From: an uncultured Eubacteriales bacterium
GTDB taxonomy: Bacteria > Bacillota > Clostridia > Oscillospirales > Oscillospiraceae
DNA length: 15,491 nt
Assembly: GCA_900544945.1 (NCBI GenBank)
Contig: UQXG01000041.1
Span: forward strand, 1-15,491
Direction: 5' to 3'
The notes beneath the pieces are model-generated. The model saw nothing but the letters and a program-made list of their open reading frames with translations, did not search any database and was not told the DNA's origin. This document shows positions 12,645 to 15,491 of this stretch, in pieces. Both the position numbers and the translations under genes were made by a program. Within the stretch, counting starts at the first letter, position 1; each line of letters begins with the position of its first letter.

Positions 12645-14342
12645 TTATCGATAGAAGGTATTTCCGCCAATAAACTCCCGCACCAGACTGGTAGGCGGAA
12701 TCTCGTCGTCCACCTGGGCAGCCTTCACATAGTTAAGGATTTTCACGATGCCCCGAACCTCGTCATAGCAGGAATCCTCCGGCTGCACCGCGGTGAGCAG
12801 AGGGAAGATGTAGGTTTTCAACACCGCCAGCTCATAGAGGGTGGAGCTGTTGAAAATCACATCCGCGTTCTCCTGGAAGGGGAATATCCACCGCTGCTCT
12901 CCCCTGCGCACGCTGTCCCACATGGAGATGGTGTGCTGCACCGTAGCTCCCCGGGTCTCGTAGTCCCGGACGATCCGCCGCAGCAGCCGCAAGTAGCTGG
13001 TGGGAATCCGGTTGTGATCGTCCAGGTTCAGCGGCAGCAGAGGGCTGACATACATCCGGAAAATCAGGCTCTTGTCCACATTCTCCGGCAGCATGGCAGG
13101 ATTCAGTCCATGAAGCCCCTCCACGATGATTACGGAATCCGCATCCAGTTCCAGCTCCTGACCCCGCCACTCCCGGCGGCCGGTAATGAAGTTGAAGGTA
13201 GGCAGCGCCACCTTCTCCCCTGCCAGAAGCTTTCCCGTCTGCTCCCGGAACAGAGCCGTATCAATGGTATTGATGTGCTCCAAATCCAGCTTTCCGTCAG
13301 GCCCAGGAGCGATTTTGTCCCGGTCGATGTAATAGTCGTCCAGACTCATGAGCACAGGCTTCTTCCCGTGTACCCGCAGCTGGGTCGCCAGCCGATGGGC
13401 AGAGGTGGTCTTGCCGGAGGAGCTGGGCCCTGCCAGCATAACGGCCTTGGCTCCCCGCTGGCAGACCATGTCCGCCACCTGGGAAAACCGCTTTTCGTGC
13501 AGAGCCTCGTTCACCCGGATCAACTCCCGGATTCTGCCGGAGCCTGTCAGCTCGTTCAGATCCGCCACGGTCTTGCACTCCATCAGAGAGCACCACCGCT
13601 CCCCCTCGGCAAACACCGAGAAGAAATTGGGCATATCCGGTATCTTTGCGCAGAAATCCGGGTTCTGGTCGTCGGGATAGACCAGAATAAAGCCGTTTTC
13701 CGCAGGTACAATGTCCCACACCGTCAAATAGCCGGTGGTGGGCAGCATTTCCCCGTAGAAATAATCGGCGTAGCCCTTGTATACATATTCGTCAAAATAG
13801 TTGGTGCTGCGCCAGCGAAGGAGCCTGGCCTTGTCCTCCTGCCCCTCTGCCCGGAACCGCTCCATGGCCTGATGCAGCGGCACCCGCCGACGAATCAGAG
13901 GAATGTTCTGATCCACCAGCTTCTGAAGGGTTTCCTTCAGCTCCTCGGCGGAAAAATTCTTGGCCCCGGAAACCTGGACATACACACTGGAACCCAAAGT
14001 GCAGCTGACCTTTCCCTGGGCCCGAGGACAGCACTGCTTCAGAGCCAGGAAGATGGCAAAGAGAGCGGTTCGCAGATAGCATTCCTTTCCGGCCTCGTCG
14101 GTGTAGCGCAGCAGATGTACCTTTCCTTCCGATGCCGCCATGGCCTGCCGCATGGATGGCCGCTCTCCCTGGGCATCCTTTTGCCGCAAAGGGACATAGT
14201 TGAGGGTGAAGACCTCACCGGCGATTTTCGCCGCCAAAGGCCGCTCCGATAGCTTTTCCGCCGGAATGGGCAGCCTGGAAATCAAATCCAGCAGGCTTTC
14301 CCCTGGCCCAGCTTCTACCGAATGGCCGTCAATATTCAGCAT
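12645..14342 (-). CDS. Uridine-kinase-like nucleoside kinase with N-terminal TGS/ThrRS-like region
   Basis: This 565-residue protein joins two parts. Residues 1-60 look like a TGS ubiquitin-like fold (MLNIDGHSVEAGPGESLLDL), followed to about 280 by a segment resembling the second additional domain of threonyl-tRNA synthetase. The C-terminal half is a uridine kinase/phosphoribulokinase-type P-loop kinase: G305-PSSSGKT-T313, DDYYIDRDKI from D335, and DLEHINTID. Such fusions are common in Clostridia and annotated as nucleoside kinases; the exact substrate is unproven. I choose the ATG at 14342, eight bases after GGAGGAG; a GTG at 14345 is adjacent and the 600-residue start has no such site and would lie upstream of the promoter. 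It has its own promoter 94 bases after the SpoIID-like gene. Confidence 0.92.
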   Translation of the reverse strand: MLNIDGHSVEAGPGESLLDLISRLPIPAEKLSERPLAAKIAGEVFTLNYVPLRQKDAQGERPSMRQAMAASEGKVHLLRYTDEAGKECYLRTALFAIFLALKQCCPRAQGKVSCTLGSSVYVQVSGAKNFSAEELKETLQKLVDQNIPLIRRRVPLHQAMERFRAEGQEDKARLLRWRSTNYFDEYVYKGYADYFYGEMLPTTGYLTVWDIVPAENGFILVYPDDQNPDFCAKIPDMPNFFSVFAEGERWCSLMECKTVADLNELTGSGRIRELIRVNEALHEKRFSQVADMVCQRGAKAVMLAGPSSSGKTTSAHRLATQLRVHGKKPVLMSLDDYYIDRDKIAPGPDGKLDLEHINTIDTALFREQTGKLLAGEKVALPTFNFITGRREWRGQELELDADSVIIVEGLHGLNPAMLPENVDKSLIFRMYVSPLLPLNLDDHNRIPTSYLRLLRRIVRDYETRGATVQHTISMWDSVRRGEQRWIFPFQENADVIFNSSTLYELAVLKTYIFPLLTAVQPEDSCYDEVRGIVKILNYVKAAQVDDEIPPTSLVREFIGGNTFYR

Positions 14343-14384
14343 CACAAAGACTCCTCCTTTTGTAACCTTCGAATCTTTGCGCAT

Positions 14385-14413
14385 ATTATAGCAGATACCT
14401 CCTGTTTTCGCAA
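14385..14413 (-). promoter_or_regulatory. Sigma-A promoter of the nucleoside kinase gene
   Basis: On the minus strand: TTGCGA (14408-14413), 17 bases, TATAAT (14385-14390) preceded by TGC. It lies wholly between the two minus-strand genes, so the kinase has independent transcription. Confidence 0.82.
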
Positions 14414-14436
14414 TGGATTTTGTGAACAATTTACAG

Positions 14437-15411
14437 TTAAGAAACAAAATTCGCCAATTCTTCCACCTTTGTCCCCGGATAATAGTGCTCTAATATTTCC
14501 CGAAAACCCCTTCCTGTAGCCGCCATGGCATCGGCTCCGTACTGGCTCATGCCCACCCGATGGCCGAAGCCCTTGGTTCGGAACACAATTTTCCCCGCCT
14601 CCACGCTGACTGTAAAGGCTGTGGAGGGCAGCCCGAACAGCTGCCGCAGCCGAACGCCGGAATCGCTTTCCCCGCCGATTTCCAGGGTATCCACCCCGCC
14701 TCCCGGGGTGCGGGTGCATTTGCCGAACCATTCTTTCGGGTTTTCCCCAAGCTGCCGTCCCAGCTTTTCCTGAAAGAGACCGGGTTCCACCGTAATCTCA
14801 TCCTCATAGTGGGCGGCCTCTTCCTCTCCGGGGCTGGCAACCGCCCGCAGATAGGGATAATCCGTCCCCCACACCGCCTGGGCATCCTCCGTCCGGCCTC
14901 CGGAGCAGGAAAAATAGGTTGCCTCAATGAGGCTACCCTCATAGCTCAGCACCAGCCCCGCTGTATCCGTCACCGCTCCCCGGATTTTCTTTAGGCCTTC
15001 CTCCGTTCCCCCGGCCTCCAGATAGTCTTCCTCGGACAGATAGGCCTGACAGCAAGCAAAATCCGTGCACAAACTTCCGTCCCCGTGCTTTCCTCCGGTG
15101 AGCACCGCCTTGGCGGTGTAGGTTCTGGCTGCCACCGCCTGGGCCTTCAGCGCCTCCGGCTCAAAGTCCGCCGGCACTTCCCCCAGCAGCACCCCCGTCA
15201 GATACGCTTCCAGTCCCATTTCCTCCACGGTGTCGTCCGCTTGCCGCAGCCGGATATCCAGGGATATTTCCGCCTGCGGCGCGGTAGTCACCGTGATGGG
15301 CAGCTCCTTTGGTTTTTCCCGCACCAGCAGTGCGGAGGCATTCACCATCAGCGACGGCAGCACGCCCCCCAGCATCAGCACGGTGCCGATTTCCTTCCAA
15401 ACTCTCCTCAT
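14437..15411 (-). CDS. SpoIID/LytB domain-containing protein
   Basis: This 324-residue protein belongs to the SpoIID lytic transglycosylase family, which cleaves denuded glycan strands during engulfment in sporulation. One N-terminal hydrophobic segment (about 9-29) would anchor it in the membrane. The catalytic segment GEVPADFEPEALKAQAVAARTY contains E78 in the position of the catalytic glutamate. H109, C115 and C121 are evenly spaced by six and fit a zinc site like that reported for Clostridioides SpoIID. SCSGG, FGHRVGMSQYGADAMA and HYYPGT near the C-terminus complete the family. The start ATG follows GGGAGGG; the longer ORF start is rejected. With no other sporulation gene in view, it may be spoIID itself or a paralogue. 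Confidence 0.9.
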   Translation of the reverse strand: MRRVWKEIGTVLMLGGVLPSLMVNASALLVREKPKELPITVTTAPQAEISLDIRLRQADDTVEEMGLEAYLTGVLLGEVPADFEPEALKAQAVAARTYTAKAVLTGGKHGDGSLCTDFACCQAYLSEEDYLEAGGTEEGLKKIRGAVTDTAGLVLSYEGSLIEATYFSCSGGRTEDAQAVWGTDYPYLRAVASPGEEEAAHYEDEITVEPGLFQEKLGRQLGENPKEWFGKCTRTPGGGVDTLEIGGESDSGVRLRQLFGLPSTAFTVSVEAGKIVFRTKGFGHRVGMSQYGADAMAATGRGFREILEHYYPGTKVEELANFVS

Positions 15412-15426
15412 TGGTATCCCTCCCGC

Positions 15427-15434
15427 CGGAAATT
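15427..15434 (-). promoter_or_regulatory. Possible -10 for the SpoIID-like gene
   Basis: GGTACAAT on the minus strand resembles a sigma-A TACAAT and matches six of eight bases of the sigma-E -10 (CATACAAT). No convincing -35 of either type stands at the right distance. Since spoIID is a sigma-E gene in known spore formers, sigma-E control is possible but unproven. Confidence 0.3.
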
Positions 15435-15491
15435 GTACCATAGAGCCGGTGATTTTCCTGTCATACTGAACTCCAATTAAAATCTTTAAAA

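Noticed and set aside
12933..14252. A 439-codon plus-strand frame antisense to the nucleoside kinase
   Set aside because: The minus strand has P-loop and kinase motifs with start signals; the plus frame has neither.

Overview
This window looks like a chromosomal segment from a gut-type Clostridia, most likely an Oscillospiraceae/Ruminococcaceae relative. The grounds are a fairly GC-rich Firmicutes style with strong AGGAGG ribosome sites and TTGACA/TATAAT promoters, a SpoIID-family protein, an AGCS symporter under a tandem glycine riboswitch, and small intergenic palindromic repeats of a kind I associate with these bacteria. Taxonomy is inference from style, not from a marker gene.

Layout. 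(1) 1-2905, all minus strand: a NUDIX hydrolase, then a trans-translation block in transcription order HAD phosphatase, smpB, cyclophilin (ATGA-coupled to smpB), ssrA (tmRNA). (2) 2906-3310: back-to-back promoters and a 188-bp MITE-like element that separates the plus-strand promoter from its genes. (3) 3311-4853, plus: a small unknown protein and a Y-family DNA polymerase. (4) 4854-5922, plus: a promoter, a 52-codon ORF that looks like a DUF4304 remnant, and an RmlD/SDR-type reductase. (5) 5969-9900, minus: a complete polyamine ABC importer, potA-potB-potC-potD. (6) 9901-10772: an 872-base divergent regulatory region. Leftward, a consensus promoter drives a ~390-nt hairpin-rich leader that contains a 32-codon ORF and ends in an intrinsic terminator just before potA. 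Rightward, a second promoter drives a tandem glycine riboswitch with its own terminator. (7) 10773-12164, plus: the sodium:alanine/glycine symporter. (8) 12277-15411, minus: a DUF6440 protein, a TGS/uridine-kinase-like nucleoside kinase and a SpoIID/LytB-domain protein.

How the parts work together. SmpB and tmRNA are the two partners of ribosome rescue and sit side by side with a peptidyl-prolyl isomerase between them. Region 6 places two nitrogen-compound transporters under back-to-back RNA control: glycine sensing for the symporter is well supported, while the leader of the polyamine importer matches no RNA family I can name. That leader, with its terminator and small ORF, is the best candidate in the window for something undescribed. 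The rest is mostly housekeeping and transport genes.
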